Positions 36,101-47,108 of a stretch of 64,000 nt of DNA are shown here, piece by piece. The DNA comes from Cladosporium sp. IMV 00045 (lineage: Eukaryota > Ascomycota > Dothideomycetes > Cladosporiales > Cladosporiaceae). The DNA lies in contig MSJI02000306.1 in assembly GCA_001931905.2 (NCBI GenBank), forward strand, positions 1-64,000, written 5' to 3'. Numbering within the stretch: position 1 is the stretch's first letter; each line of letters begins with the position of its first letter. Under the pieces are notes generated by a model. It saw only the letters and a list, made by a program, of their open reading frames with translations. It did no database searches and had not been told where the DNA came from. A program made the translations under genes and the position numbers.

Positions 36101-38592
36101 CAAGAGCCTTGCGGAGGAGCACCATGCGGCCCTCTTGCATGTCGAAGACCTGAAGCAAGAACTGACCCGCGTCAACTCTATGCGTCCACCCTCCGGCTCG
36201 CCTTCTACCGCCAGACCTGCATCGCCCGCCCTTCCCAGCCCGAGCTTTGGCAAATTCAACCCCAGACGGAAATCTGAAGACCAGCTTGGGTCAGATCGCG
36301 CGTCCAAGAGCTGTGCATCGTTGAAGAGCATCGCTCTTGATAATCTCGAGAGCGATTCTGTAGCCAGGCACAACTTCGAGCTGAACCTCAACCTTGTGAT
36401 GACCGAGCTCCATGCCCGGTCAGAGAAGGTCCAAAGCCTCGAGGCGGAACTTACAACGGTGAAGAAGGAAATGGAGGGCAAGCAGGCTATCATTGCGGGC
36501 TTGACCAGAGAACGTTCAAGTTTGAAAGCGAACAGCAGTAGCGTCGACTTCTCGGTCGTTGGACAGATGCGCGACCAGCTCATGGAGAGCGAGCAGCAGA
36601 TTCGAAACTTGCACGAGCAGCAGTCCGCAAGAGAAAAGGAGTTCCAAGAGCAGATCGTTTCATTGAAGCATAGCTTGGAACAGAGCCGGGAAAGCGCATT
36701 GGCTTCCAACGCAGAGCAGCTGTCAACGGGCACGGCTGATCACGTCCCTGGCAACTTTCCTGAGACTCCCGCACTCGAGCTTTCGCAGGCTGAAGCCGGT
36801 GCTTCTCGCTCTCTTGAGAATGATCAACATCTCGTCGACGTCGAGAAGTTACAGTCAGAGCTCGCAGCTTGGGAGACCAAGCACAACGGCGCCATGGAGA
36901 GCATGAAGGCTTCCGAAGCAAAGCTTCTCAACACCATATCCGAACTTCAGGAGTCTCTCCGCAAAGCCGAGCAAGGCATGGCTGCTCCTTCTGGCTTGGG
37001 AATCACCGACGCTGCGCCTGTGTCGGATGAGGAGCGAACGAAGCACCAAGAGGTCGTGAACGCGCTCCAGAGAGAGGTTGACGAATACAAGACGACTGCC
37101 AATGTCCACCTTGAAAAACTTTCGCAACTGGAGAAGTCGTACTCCGAAATTCTCGCACAGGTCGAAGAGGACTCGCAATCTCGCGACCTCACTCAGAACG
37201 AGCTCAAGACGCACCGTGATCTCATCACAAACTTGGAAAGTCAGTTGGAGATCCACAAGAATGCGGTCACCCTCCACCAGGAAAGTCTAGAGAGCTTGCA
37301 GGTCTCTCATTCCAAGGAGGTTGAAGAGTTGAAGGAGGCCATGCTCAAGGCTGAGCAGGACGCGAAGGAGCGTGACTTGGCTTCCGAGAGCCAATACAGC
37401 AGCTCCACTGGGGCCCTGCAGGACGAGCTCACCAAATTGCAGGGTGAGCACACTGCTCTACTTGCCGCCGCTGCCGCTGCGCTGGGCGCGCCTACCAACT
37501 CGGACTCTCTGAGATCCCAGATCGAAGGGCTTGTCGAGGAAGGCAAGGAGCTGCACTCACGCCACACCAAAGCGACCAACGACATGAAGACTGTCCAAGA
37601 GGAGCTGCAGACTTCCCAGTTGAAGAGCGCAGATCTACAGGGCAAGTTCGACGCCGTCAAGGAGCAGTTCGATGAAGCTCAGAAGAAGCTTGAAAGTGTG
37701 ACGAAGAGGGAGAAGAAGAGCTCGCGACTGGTTGAGGAGTTGGAAGAGCAGCTGAACAGCAACTTCGATTCTCACCAGGCGGCCACGAACCGTCTCAGCA
37801 GAATGGAGACGGAGAGTGTACAGGCGAGGAAAGAATTGGAGAAGGAGCTGGAGGAGTTGAAGATGAAGAACACTGCTCTGGAGGTAAGCTCATCTTGGAT
37901 TCTTTGCTTTAAGAAACGATCTTTTACTAACAATCTCTTAGCAACAAGCTGCCCAGTACGCACGACACTCCACGGCCTCTGACCGCGGCTCAATCAACTA
38001 CAACAATCGCGAGTCCCTCTCCCCAGAAGCAGCCGCCATCGCCCTCGCTCGTTCCGGCTCTCAACAATCCGCTGCTCGCAAATCCGGCAGCGCTCCTCCT
38101 ACCGCACTGCCAACACCACCGCCTTCAATCCCTCTCCCTGCCCTCCCTGGATCCGACCGCGCCACATCGCCAGTGCAAGGCGGCACACCGCCCGGCTCTC
38201 GCCACACCTCCCGCGACGGCGCCGGTGCCAGCGCCGGCATGACGCAAATGATCGAAGATCAAGAAGCGCGCATCCGCACGATCGAGAAGCACCTCTTCGC
38301 CGAGAAGCAACTCACCGCAACGCTCGAAGAAGCGCTCGTCGACCTGGAGACGTCCGCCAACCGCACCAAGACCGACATGGACGGGTGGAAGCGCAAGTGC
38401 CAGGGCCTGGAAGACGAGCTGGTCAGCCTGCGCAAGGAGCGCACCAACTCGCGCGCCAGCCTGCAGGCCGTCGAGGAGGAGCGCGAGATGCGCGTGCGCG
38501 CTGAGAAGGCCCGGCAGGCCCTCGAGCAGCGCATGATGGAGTTGAACTCGAGCAAGAATAAAAAGAAGAAGGGCGGGCTCAATTGCTTTTAG
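33103..38592 (+). CDS. Kinesin motor protein, kinesin-4-like, with long coiled coil
   Basis: Exons 33103-33316, 33394-37883 and 37942-38592 give 1784 residues. After a Ser-rich leader, the motor runs from about residue 70 to 430. It has RVRPPLNP, the P-loop GQSGSGKSHTMG (about 159-170), switch I NARSSRSH, switch II DLAGSERL and the YRDSRLTRLLQDSLGGNA helix. The neck LHYALRARAIQVRP resembles kinesin-4 (KIF4/KIF21) motors. Most of the rest is heptad-rich coiled coil broken by Ser/Pro-rich hinges around residues 720-830 and 900-960. A last Pro-rich linker and a coiled coil end in a lysine cluster and GGLNCF. A plus-end motor controlling microtubule length or cargo transport is inferred from the family. 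The first intron falls at the first beta-strand (KVVVRVRP). There are no frame breaks in 5.3 kb of coding sequence. Confidence 0.92.
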
Positions 38593-39537
38593 GTGAGGGT
38601 TGAGATGCTCGGTGGAGGTGCTTGAGGAAGGAAAGAAAAATTACAGAAAGGAAATAAGATACAGAAAGACCAGTCAGGGGTTTCTGGCAGGGAAAGATCT
38701 GAAAGGTTTTTTTGATACGATGATGCATTGGGTTTTGTGACGGGGCGGGCGCTGTTTGTATTTTGACTTGTTCCTCGTTTGCTTTTCCACTGGAGGATTG
38801 GAAATCTCACCCCTTTCTTGGATATACTAATTTTTAGCCAATACCTTACCTTCTCCGGAAGCTCAAGGTTCACGGCAGTTTTTCCTTTCGGAAGAATGCA
38901 GATTGGAAAAAACTCAGGAAAGGGATGGCTTTCTTTTCTTCCTTCCAGTATAATTACTGCTTTCGCGGCCTTGTGGACGCTTGTTCGATAAACCCCCCAT
39001 ACCCCCTTCTAGCGTTTTTGTATTGATTGCATTTTGTTTTTGGGTACATACAACAAGGAAGAAACTTGAATGGAAAAGCTGTAATCTGTATATCGTTTGC
39101 GCCGCTGTGTCTTTTGATCAGTGAGTGGTTTCGTTGGTTTCAGTGTGTGCCATGGCCTTCGATCGAAAGCTGACTGGCATTTGATATTCCTGAGGTTTGT
39201 CGCAGTTGTTGTACTATATTTTATGAGGGAGGCTTGGTGTCGATATAGTCTATTGGTACCCGTGAATGGGAAATATCAGGGATTGTTTGGCTCGGGCGCC
39301 AAGTTGGCTTCATTGGAGTGAGTCTCTGCTGCCTCCAGGTGTGTTGATCCAGGCTACAGGTTGATGGGAAAAACAAGCCCATGAATTGAAGATTCATCAC
39401 ACGTTGGAGCAGCTCTAGTAACGGGTAGAGTGGGTATCATTGAATCATTATGGTCTATATGTCTATCTATGGGTTGTGTCTATGTCTATCTATATCTATG
39501 TGCATGCTATAGTATACAATCATTCACATTCAAAACC
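38593..39537. other. Convergent intergenic region (kinesin / MFS)
   Basis: About 950 bases between two converging stop codons, AT-richer than its surroundings, probably the two 3' UTRs and terminators. Nothing else is recognised. Confidence 0.5.
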
Positions 39538-40985
39538 TCATTTCCGATCAACCCAAGTCTGCATCCGGTGCCCATACACCGCCGTGACCAAACAGCAGAC
39601 TCCAGCGAGTACCGCGAAAATCATGCTTATCGTGCACTGCAAGCCCACACCCACAGCGTCTATGAGCGGAATCGTAACGCCGGCCGACATGGCGGAGAAG
39701 CAGTACTGCACAACGTACTTGCTGGCAATCGCCTCCTGTCGACAATGCGGCATCATCTCCGCACAGTAAGTGTTCAAACCGGCGAAAGCGGCCAGCACGC
39801 CCGCGGCGATGAAGAAAGCAAACACGACTGGAATCGCCAGCCCGCCGGCTTGCTGGTCGACGCACCAGCCGTAGATCAGCGAGGTGACGGGGATGACGAG
39901 GAAGTAAGACGTGAAACCGCTGCGGAGGCGGTCTTGCGGCAGGCGCCTGCCGTCTCTCCTCACGATCCACTTCCGCACCGTACGGTCTGAGAAGCGACCA
40001 CCGATCAGGGTTCCGGCAAGGAAACCCGCGGCGGGGGAGAGGTAGAAGAGGCCCGAGACGAGGGGCGAGGTGAGGCCGTACTGCGAGCCGAGGACGTGGC
40101 GCGGGCTGGCGATGAGAGAGTACTGCGACCAGGCCAGAAGGCCGGCGCCGAGGTCTGCGAGGAAGACGTTGGGGTAGCGGAAGAGTTTGAGCACGCGCAT
40201 GGGGTTGTAGGCTTGCACGATACGGCGCAGCGATGGGTTCGGGATCGTAGCTGCTTGCCCGCCTTTGCGCAGGAAGAGGAGCGAGAGCGTCAGGCAGAGA
40301 CCGAGCATGCCGCATTGCACCCAGAGGATTACGCGCCAGGATGTGTAGGTGATGATTATGCCGGCGAAGAGAGGACCCATGGGGGGACCGACGGTTGTGC
40401 CTATAGAAAGTGTTAGGATTATGCTTTGAACGTGAGCTTGCTATAGTACATACCGCATAGGAAGAAGCCAGTAGCAGTTCCCCGTCTTACAGGAGGGAAG
40501 AACTCTGCCAAGATTGCTTGTCCGGTAACATGGAAGAAAGTTCCTTGCAGACCAGAGAGGAGGCGAAAGGCGATGAAGTAAGACAGCTTGGAAGAGAACG
40601 AAGCGGCGAGAGTCCAAGCCAACAAGGCTACAATGCAGCTATTCCATGCGTAGAGACGTCCGCAGAGATGTACCAGAGGGCCCCAGAAAAAGGTAGACAC
40701 GCCCATCATAACCAAGACTCCGGCGCTGGAGGCGTTGATGATTTCAGGCGTTGTGCCATACTCTTCTGCGACATTGCTCGCGGCCGAAAATAACGAGGTG
40801 CTGCTGAAGCAAGCCGTCATGGTGGTGAAGCTGGTCACAAAGACTACCAGGCATTTTGTGATCGACGAGGCGTTGTAACCGGGCGAAGAGGCTTCCGGAT
40901 CAAAGGTTGGTGAAGAAATTGTTGTCGTCGTTGATGTTACAGGCGGCGTTTGCTTTTCCGCCGCGGCGTCGTCTGGACGATCCAT
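39538..40985 (-). CDS. MFS transporter, DHA1-like
   Basis: Exons (minus strand) 40454-40985 and 39538-40400 give 464 residues. The 53-base intron has GTATGT, a CCTAAC branch site and TATAG. A ~45-residue cytoplasmic N-terminus precedes a series of hydrophobic segments consistent with 12 membrane spans in two halves. The central loop (about residues 225-260) carries RKGGQ and a basic stretch. Family-like motifs include RLLSGLQGTFFHVTGQAILAE, GPPMGPLFAG and the later GRFSDR. DHA1-type transporters are proton antiporters exporting drugs, polyamines or other small molecules from the plasma membrane; the substrate is unknown. It is divergently transcribed from the Zn2Cys6 regulator across about 700 bases. 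Confidence 0.85.
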
Positions 40986-41693
40986 GATCTGCAGACTGAC
41001 AGGGCTGAGAGCGGGAAGTAACGATATGGTATGTCAGAAAAGATGCAGGGCGGCATGTTGACATTATATGTGATCGCGGCATCTCGGCGTACAGTGGGTC
41101 CTTTCTATCTCTCTCGGCCAAAGAGGCCGATCGTCAGAGGCTGACCGCTGTCTGTATGTAGGGCTGCATATATAGCATCAGATGTTGGTCATGGGCTTGA
41201 ATCCGTTGCTCCACATGTGGTCAGGCTTGGACTGCGGCTTGTGAATCGTGGTTGAGCATTGTTGACAGATGCTTTTGAGTTCGTCGAGAAAAGGTTGAAT
41301 GCTTTCAGATGGCTGCAGCCCACGAGTATTCTAGGGTGAGAGTTTGAGCCGCATTAATCATCTGAATGACGGCTTGATTGACCTGTGATGGAATACTCAT
41401 TAGGATAATTCATCGAGAAATGCTTTGTTGATTTTGATTCGCTTTTCGCATGGACTCGTTCATGGCCATCGATGTGCTGTCCGACGGTCGTCGTGGCCGA
41501 AGCGATGTCGCAGCTTGGAAGTAAGCAAAAGGCTGCGATGTCGGTCTGGCTATTGCTTCGCCTCGTCACCGACTCATAGCAGCCGCTCGGCCAGAATCGC
41601 CGACAGATCTTCTCTTTGCTCGGCAAGCTGATCATTTCGCCGCGTTCCAATATACCTCACTAAACATGATATCTTGCATGGCATTTCTTCAAC
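40986..41693. promoter_or_regulatory. Shared divergent promoter (MFS / Zn2Cys6 regulator)
   Basis: This ~700-base region separates the start codons of the minus-strand MFS gene and the plus-strand regulator and should hold both promoters. No clear CGG inverted repeat (typical of dimeric Zn2Cys6 binding) was identified by eye, so the binding site is unknown. Confidence 0.5.
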
Positions 41694-43877
41694 ATGTCAC
41701 CGACGCCGTCGAAACGTCCGATAGCGTAGGTCAACCAATCACCTCTTTTCTTTCTCCAAAGGCAACATCACATAACGAGCAAGTCTAATCATCGTTCCAA
41801 CAAAGCTGTCGAGAATGCCATAAACGCAAGGTAAAATGTTCGGGCAATGGCCCTCCTTGCACCGCTTGTCAACAAGCACGAATAGAATGCGAGTACCCAA
41901 GTCGAGACAAACAAGTCAAAGTCGGCCAAAGGTCAGCAGTCTTCACGACTAAAGAACTCGAATGTTGTCTCTGATCAAGACCAGATACCTAGATAGTATC
42001 CTCGAAGAAAACCGACGGCTCTCAGCAGCCGTGGTGTCATCCGCCAACACGCCTGTCACCGCAGCTCCGCCCCCATCTGGCGCAGCCTCAGAACACGCGA
42101 CACCCAGAGCCGACAATGCGGATCGAAACCCCGTCTTGGAAGAGCATCCTTGGTTCATGGTCCACGAAGCCGTCGATGTACCCATCTACATCAACGAAAC
42201 CGCCGACGCCGCCTTCGTGACTCGATTGCGCCAGACCGCTTCAACCAGACCAGTGAACCATCTCGCTCGCGTCCAGTACGTCGACGACGATACTCTGCGA
42301 TCGTTCGCGCAGAACCCGCCAGCATGGCCGAGCGCGTCGCGCCTTCGCTTTCTCATTCACACCGCGATGGAGACCGCGTGCAGAACGTGGCACATCGTGC
42401 GGAGAAGCGTGGTCGAGAAGGATGTGCAGAACCTGTTGAACGATCCTGATTCTTGCCATTGGGTCACGGCGAGTCGGATTTGGGCTTTGATAGCGATTGG
42501 GGATGCTTTCTCGTCTAGATGCACTCTTCCTGGGCAGCCTTTTCCGGGAGCTAAGTATTGGGCTAGGGCGATGCAGCTTGTGAATATGCCGATGGAACGG
42601 CCGAGGTTGGATCTTGTCGAAGTTTACGTTCTTCTTGTGAGTTGATGTTGCGAAGTAAATTTCAAGACCGCATGGCTGACGTGCATAGGCGTATTATGCC
42701 GCATTGATGAACCGCAGACACACCGCAGTCCTCCTATCAAGTCAATCACTCCGACTCTGCCTCATCCTCGGCCTGCACATCGAAATCAGCGACTCGCAAC
42801 TCAAAGACCCCGTCCTGCGCGAACACCGCTGTCGACTCTGGTGGACGGCCTACCGCTTCGACCGCCTCTGGGCCGGCCGCAACGGCGTCCCACCATCAAT
42901 CCCAGACGACAGCATCGAGATCCGGCTCCCATCCGACTCCAACCTCCCCTCTGGCTCCGAGATCGACTTCCGCGACGCCTCGCACCTGATCGCCTCCGTC
43001 CACCTCTCCCGCATCCTCTGCAACGCAGTCAACACCCTCTACGTCTGGAAGCGGCAGCAGACCTCCTTTTCCGAGCGCGTGCAAGCCGCCGTGCGCTCCC
43101 TGCGCGACTGGGCGGAAGACATCCCTCCCCACCTTGCCCTGAAACCCAACCAACCCCTCGAGCCCAGAGTGCAGTACATGCATCTCTCCTTCAACCAGTC
43201 CGTCATCGTCGTCACTCGCCCGGTGCTCCTGCACCTCTTCCGCCAAAGCCTTCCCCGCCACCGCGCAACCCACAGCACCACACCCCCAACCGCCCCCTTC
43301 TCCGACCCCGCCCTCTCCCTAACAACTGCCTGCATCCGGTACGCGCGCTCATCCATGGAGCTGCTCAAACGCTCCTGGGCGGACGGGACGTTCCTCACTT
43401 TCGACTACTTCCACGTGCAATTCCTGTTCAGCTCGGCGACGATTCTGGCGCTTTCGGCTCTGCTGCGGGGCGGAGGCCCGCCCGGGTGGGCGAATGATCG
43501 GGAAGACTTCTTGCTCGCGTGTGAGTTTCTGCACCAGTTGGAGCGGAATGGGAATTTTGTGGCTAGGGAGTTTAGTGCGCATGTTGATGCATTGAGGGGG
43601 ATGATGGGGGAGGTTGAGGGGGTTGTCCGGGGTTGGGAATGGTGGTTTTGGTGGAGGGGATGCGAGTGGTGGGTGTGGTGGGAGTGATGTTGGAGCTGCA
43701 ACTGGAGCTGGACGGCCGGAGGCGGTGGTGCAGGGGGTTAATGGGTCGAGTAATCCGCCGTTGCAAGATTTTTTGGATTTCCCGGAGATCGATTTGGATT
43801 TTATGGAGTCTGATGCCAGGTGGTTGGAGTTTCAGGAGCTTTGTTGGCCGCAGCTGGGAGAGGTAGAGGGGGTTTAG
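41694..43877 (+). CDS. Zn2Cys6 fungal transcription factor (frame break near C-terminus)
   Basis: Exons 41694-41725, 41806-41931, 41985-42636 and 42689-43877. The binuclear cluster uses C12, C15, C22, C29, C32 and C39 (CRECHKRKVKC) and is followed by a linker and dimerisation helix (YLDSILEENRRL). A fungal-specific transcription factor middle homology region follows (LGLHIEISDSQLKDP, EHRCRLWWTAYRFDRLW). In the annotated frame the protein would end at 43687 in a Trp-rich tail. The next frame, entered by losing one G around 43606-43622, reads a normal Gly-rich and acidic end (LQDFLDFPEIDLDFMES) to the stop at 43875-43877, which would give 665 residues. It likely regulates the divergent MFS gene. 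Intron 2 has a weak GTCAGC donor but restores the frame exactly. Confidence 0.82.
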
Positions 43878-44287
43878 AGGTTGAGATGGCTGGTCGGTTG
43901 GTGTGGTTCGTCTCTGACGAGGAGATGTTCTTAGTTCTGTCGCGAAAGATACGGGGTGGATTATAATGAGAATAATTCGGTGACTGGACGATGGCGTGCC
44001 CAGAAGACAGACCCAGCCCAATTCCGTCTGTAGCATCTTAGTGCATTCATGTATCGGTTCTGAACAAAGGGATTTTCGCAATGAGTCCTTGCTGAACCAG
44101 CCTGTAGCATACCTATGCTCTGAGTTTGCACAAAATTTCTTCGTACCTGTATGCCTGCTGATCAATAGCGATACCGCCCCAAGTAAAATCCTCCCAATAG
44201 ATGCACCGAAACGTATTCCCAAACGCCAGAACACCATGCTCCCAAGCAAACCCCCATACGACACACCCAATAAATCACCAAGAAAAC
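43878..44287. other. Convergent intergenic region (regulator / VPS24)
   Basis: About 400 bases between converging genes, likely both 3' UTRs. Nothing else is seen. Confidence 0.5.
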
Positions 44288-45040
44288 TCAACTCTTCAAC
44301 GCCTCCAACCTCCCCCTCATCTGCGCCATCATCTCCTCCGAATCCAACTCGTCCTCCTCCACAGCCGGCTCGGCAGGCTGCTCCTGCGGCACCGCCGGCG
44401 CCTGGACCTTATCCTTCAGCACCTCACCCAGCACCTTATCGACCTCGGCCTCCGCCTCGTCATCCTCACCCTCCAACAACTCATTGTTCGGCAGGGAATC
44501 CTCCACCATCTCCTCGATAATCCCCGCCTTCACCAGCTCCTGACTCAACTCCTGCATCGTCCCCGTGAGCTCCGGCAATTTCACCAGCGTGTTGACGTCT
44601 TTCATGATCCCCGTCGAATTCTTTATGGAACCTTCAATCTTGCGCATAGCGAAGGCTTCGTTGACCTGCATGCCGACGCTCTGCAGGGTGGCTTTTGACG
44701 TGGCCAGGCGCTGCTCTTGCTTGCGCACGCGCAGCAGTTCTCGGGCGAAGATGCGCGTTTCCTGCGCGGCTTGTTTTGCTTGCGAGGGGTTGCGTTGACG
44801 CGTTTGGAGGCTTGCACGATCAGGTTGCGCGTTTTGTGCTCGAGCGTTTTGAGGTTTTGCATGTCGCGGTCGAGCTTGCGCGTGTTGGAGCGGAGGAGTT
44901 GGTTGCATTTGCGCTTCTGTAAATTGAGTGTGCTGTTAGTTTTGTGGTCTTTATGTTGAGGCCAGGTTATCGCATGGTGGTTGACTGACTTGCTCTTCGG
45001 GCGAGGGCCCGTAGAAGAATCGGCGGACTGTGTCGGCCAT
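44288..45040 (-). CDS. VPS24: ESCRT-III subunit VPS24/CHMP3-like (one-base frame break)
   Basis: Exons (minus strand) 44990-45040 and 44288-44916. Exon 1 encodes MADTVRRFFYGPSPEEQ, a Snf7-family start, and exon 2 opens with KRKCNQLLRSNTRKLDRDMQ. The frame breaks at the C-run at 44786-44789; the rest (AAQETRIFARELLRVRKQEQ, TGIMKDVNTLVKLPELTGTM, IIEEMVEDSL) is open in another frame to the stop. One extra C in that run joins the two parts into a standard ~226-residue Vps24 with a basic N-terminal half, an acidic C-terminal half and a MIT-interacting-like C-terminus (AQMRGRLEALKS). Vps24 caps Snf7 filaments in multivesicular-body formation. Such a gene is unlikely to be dead, so an indel error is the simplest reading. 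Head-to-head with p23. Confidence 0.85.
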
Positions 45041-45660
45041 GATTGGAATTCGAGTAATTGACTTGGGCGGATGTCTATCGCTTCAAGGAGGTATTGTCAT
45101 GATATATCTGCGGAATGGTTAGGAAAGAGAAAGAGAGCAATTCCTCCAGACGGAGTGGGCGCCTGTTGATGAAGCCTCACGACACTCACAAGCCGAACAT
45201 GTGAAGTCCCCCAGCTGGCTCGCTCCCCATCCAAGCCCGCCCTCTCTCTCCCACTTGTCACTGACGTCGACGTGGGCTGTGGCCTGTGGGGCTCTGCTTG
45301 TCTGTGCTGAGCTGGCTGAGAACAGCCTTCAATTGATTGTGAAAGAGTCGAGTGATATGCGATCGAGGCAATCATTTTCTGCATCGTATGGTATCTGGTG
45401 TGAAAGAGCTTTCTGTCTTCGTCACAAAGACATCACATCACCAAAATTAAAGCGGTTGTTTTGCACCTCCATCCCAGCATACATCTGCATTGAAGGACTC
45501 GAATTCTGTCGGTTTCTCGTCGCTTCCACTTAGCACTTCATCAATCACCCAGCCTTAAACTGTCCAGGCCTACACTTTACAGTACCTACTTTCAGCTGCA
45601 CGCTGCCACCACACTTACACCCACCACATCACCACCAACCACACATTCACATACACAACA
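45041..45660. promoter_or_regulatory. Divergent promoter region (VPS24 / p23)
   Basis: 620 bases between divergent start codons, with CT- and CA-rich stretches before the p23 start. GAA/TTC pairs near 45403-45422 could be weak heat-shock elements, but the spacing is not canonical. Confidence 0.4.
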
Positions 45661-46561
45661 ATGGAGCAACCCAAGAACACCACCGACGCAAAGGTCGCCG
45701 GCGCCGGCTCTGCTGCCGCTCTCGTTCCCGAGGGTAAGTCCCATCTACATCCATTCAGACCTACATTCCTCACGCCGCCCAAAAGAGCAGCCTAGACTCT
45801 ATCGCCGCCAGATACACCATCATCTCAATCAATGGTACACAAGCTAACACTCCCTCCCTCACAGTCACCTGGGCGCAGCGCTCCTCCTCCAGCGAGGCGG
45901 AGAAGAACCACGTCTTCCTCGCGATCATGGTGCCCGACGTGTCGCCGCAGAACATCAAGCTGGACGTGCAACCGGGCTCGCTCGACTTCACCGGCTACAG
46001 CGAGTCGAAAAAGGCCAACTACCACGTCAAGCTCGACTTCTACAAGGAGATCGACCCCAGCGCCAGCAAGACCAACCACACCTCGCGCGCCGTCGAGTTC
46101 GTGCTGCAAAAGAAGGACCTCGAGGTCGAGTACTGGCCGCGCCTGCTCAAGGACGCCAAGAAGGTGCACTTCCTCAAGACCGACTTTGACAAGGTACGAT
46201 ACATACTCTCAACGCAAACTTCCAAACAAAAAGCATGTACTAATACTCTCAATCCCAGTGGGTCGACGAGGACGAGCAAGACGAAGTCGCCGAGGACGAC
46301 GACTACATGTCGCGCATGGGCGGCATGCAGGGCATGCAAGGCATGGGCGGCGACGGCGGATTCGGCGGCATCGACTTCTCCAAGCTGGGCGGCGCCGGCG
46401 GCATGCCCGATCTGAGCGGCATGGGAGGCATGGGCGGCATGGGCGACGAAGGCGACGAGGACGACGATGACATGCCCGAACTCGAGGATGAGGAGGCCAA
46501 GGGCGGTGCTGCTGCTGCTGGTGCCACCGACAGCAAAGCCAAGATCCAGGAGGTCGAGTAA
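45661..46561 (+). CDS. Hsp90 co-chaperone p23/Wos2 (Sba1)
   Basis: Exons 45661-45733, 45865-46193 and 46259-46561 give 234 residues. The CS/p23 domain spans about residues 24-135: it starts VTWAQRSS and includes VSPQNIKLDVQPGSLDFTG, and the typical WPRLLKD segment lies in its last part. A Gly/Met-rich segment (GGMQGMQGMGG, MGGMGGMG) and an acidic end (DEGDEDDDDMPELEDEE) follow, as in Wos2/p23. The protein binds the ATP-bound, closed form of Hsp90 in cytosol and nucleus and slows ATP hydrolysis. Both introns have clean GT-AG borders. Convergent with the TTC1-like gene and divergent from VPS24. Confidence 0.93.
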
Positions 46562-47108
46562 GGAAAAAAATCCCGAACGTAAAAAAAAAAGGGAATAATC
46601 GCGACGATTCCATGACAGTGCTTTTGGTTTTCGAATTTTCCTTTCTCTTTTCCTCCTCGGCTGCTGTGCGAAAGAGCGTGGGAAAGCGTTGCGAGTCTGG
46701 AGCTTACTTTTTGTTGACTTGGTTAAACCTCATTGGTCTTGACTTCAAGGGAGCATTCGGCTAACTACCTGAGAACTACCCTTACTTTGGGTTACAGATG
46801 GAGTTTGCAAAGATACCACGAGCAGCAGCGGCGGCGGGAGAAGATGAGGAAGAAAGGGAACACGAAAGTACAGTTACGAGATGAGACGAAACAAATCACA
46901 AAAGACACGAGACAGCAAAATGTAATACAAAAATCTTCCCATGTCGTCTATATACAGATGAGACTCCCTTCCCATCATCGGCATGCTTATAAATCCTCTC
47001 TATCCCAATGCTACTCATCCCATGCAAGAAACGCTCAATGCCCAAAAATGCCATGCCAAATCAACATCAACACCAATAACCAACCCCCTCCCCCGTCTTA
47101 CAACCCCC
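46562..47108. other. Convergent intergenic region (p23 / TTC1-like)
   Basis: About 550 bases between converging stop codons, containing an A-run shortly after the p23 stop. No gene is recognised. Confidence 0.5.

Noticed and set aside
42841..43497. 218-codon Pro/Arg-rich frame overlapping the Zn2Cys6 regulator
   Set aside because: Same strand, shifted frame of a clear regulator domain; composition is typical of an off-frame shadow.
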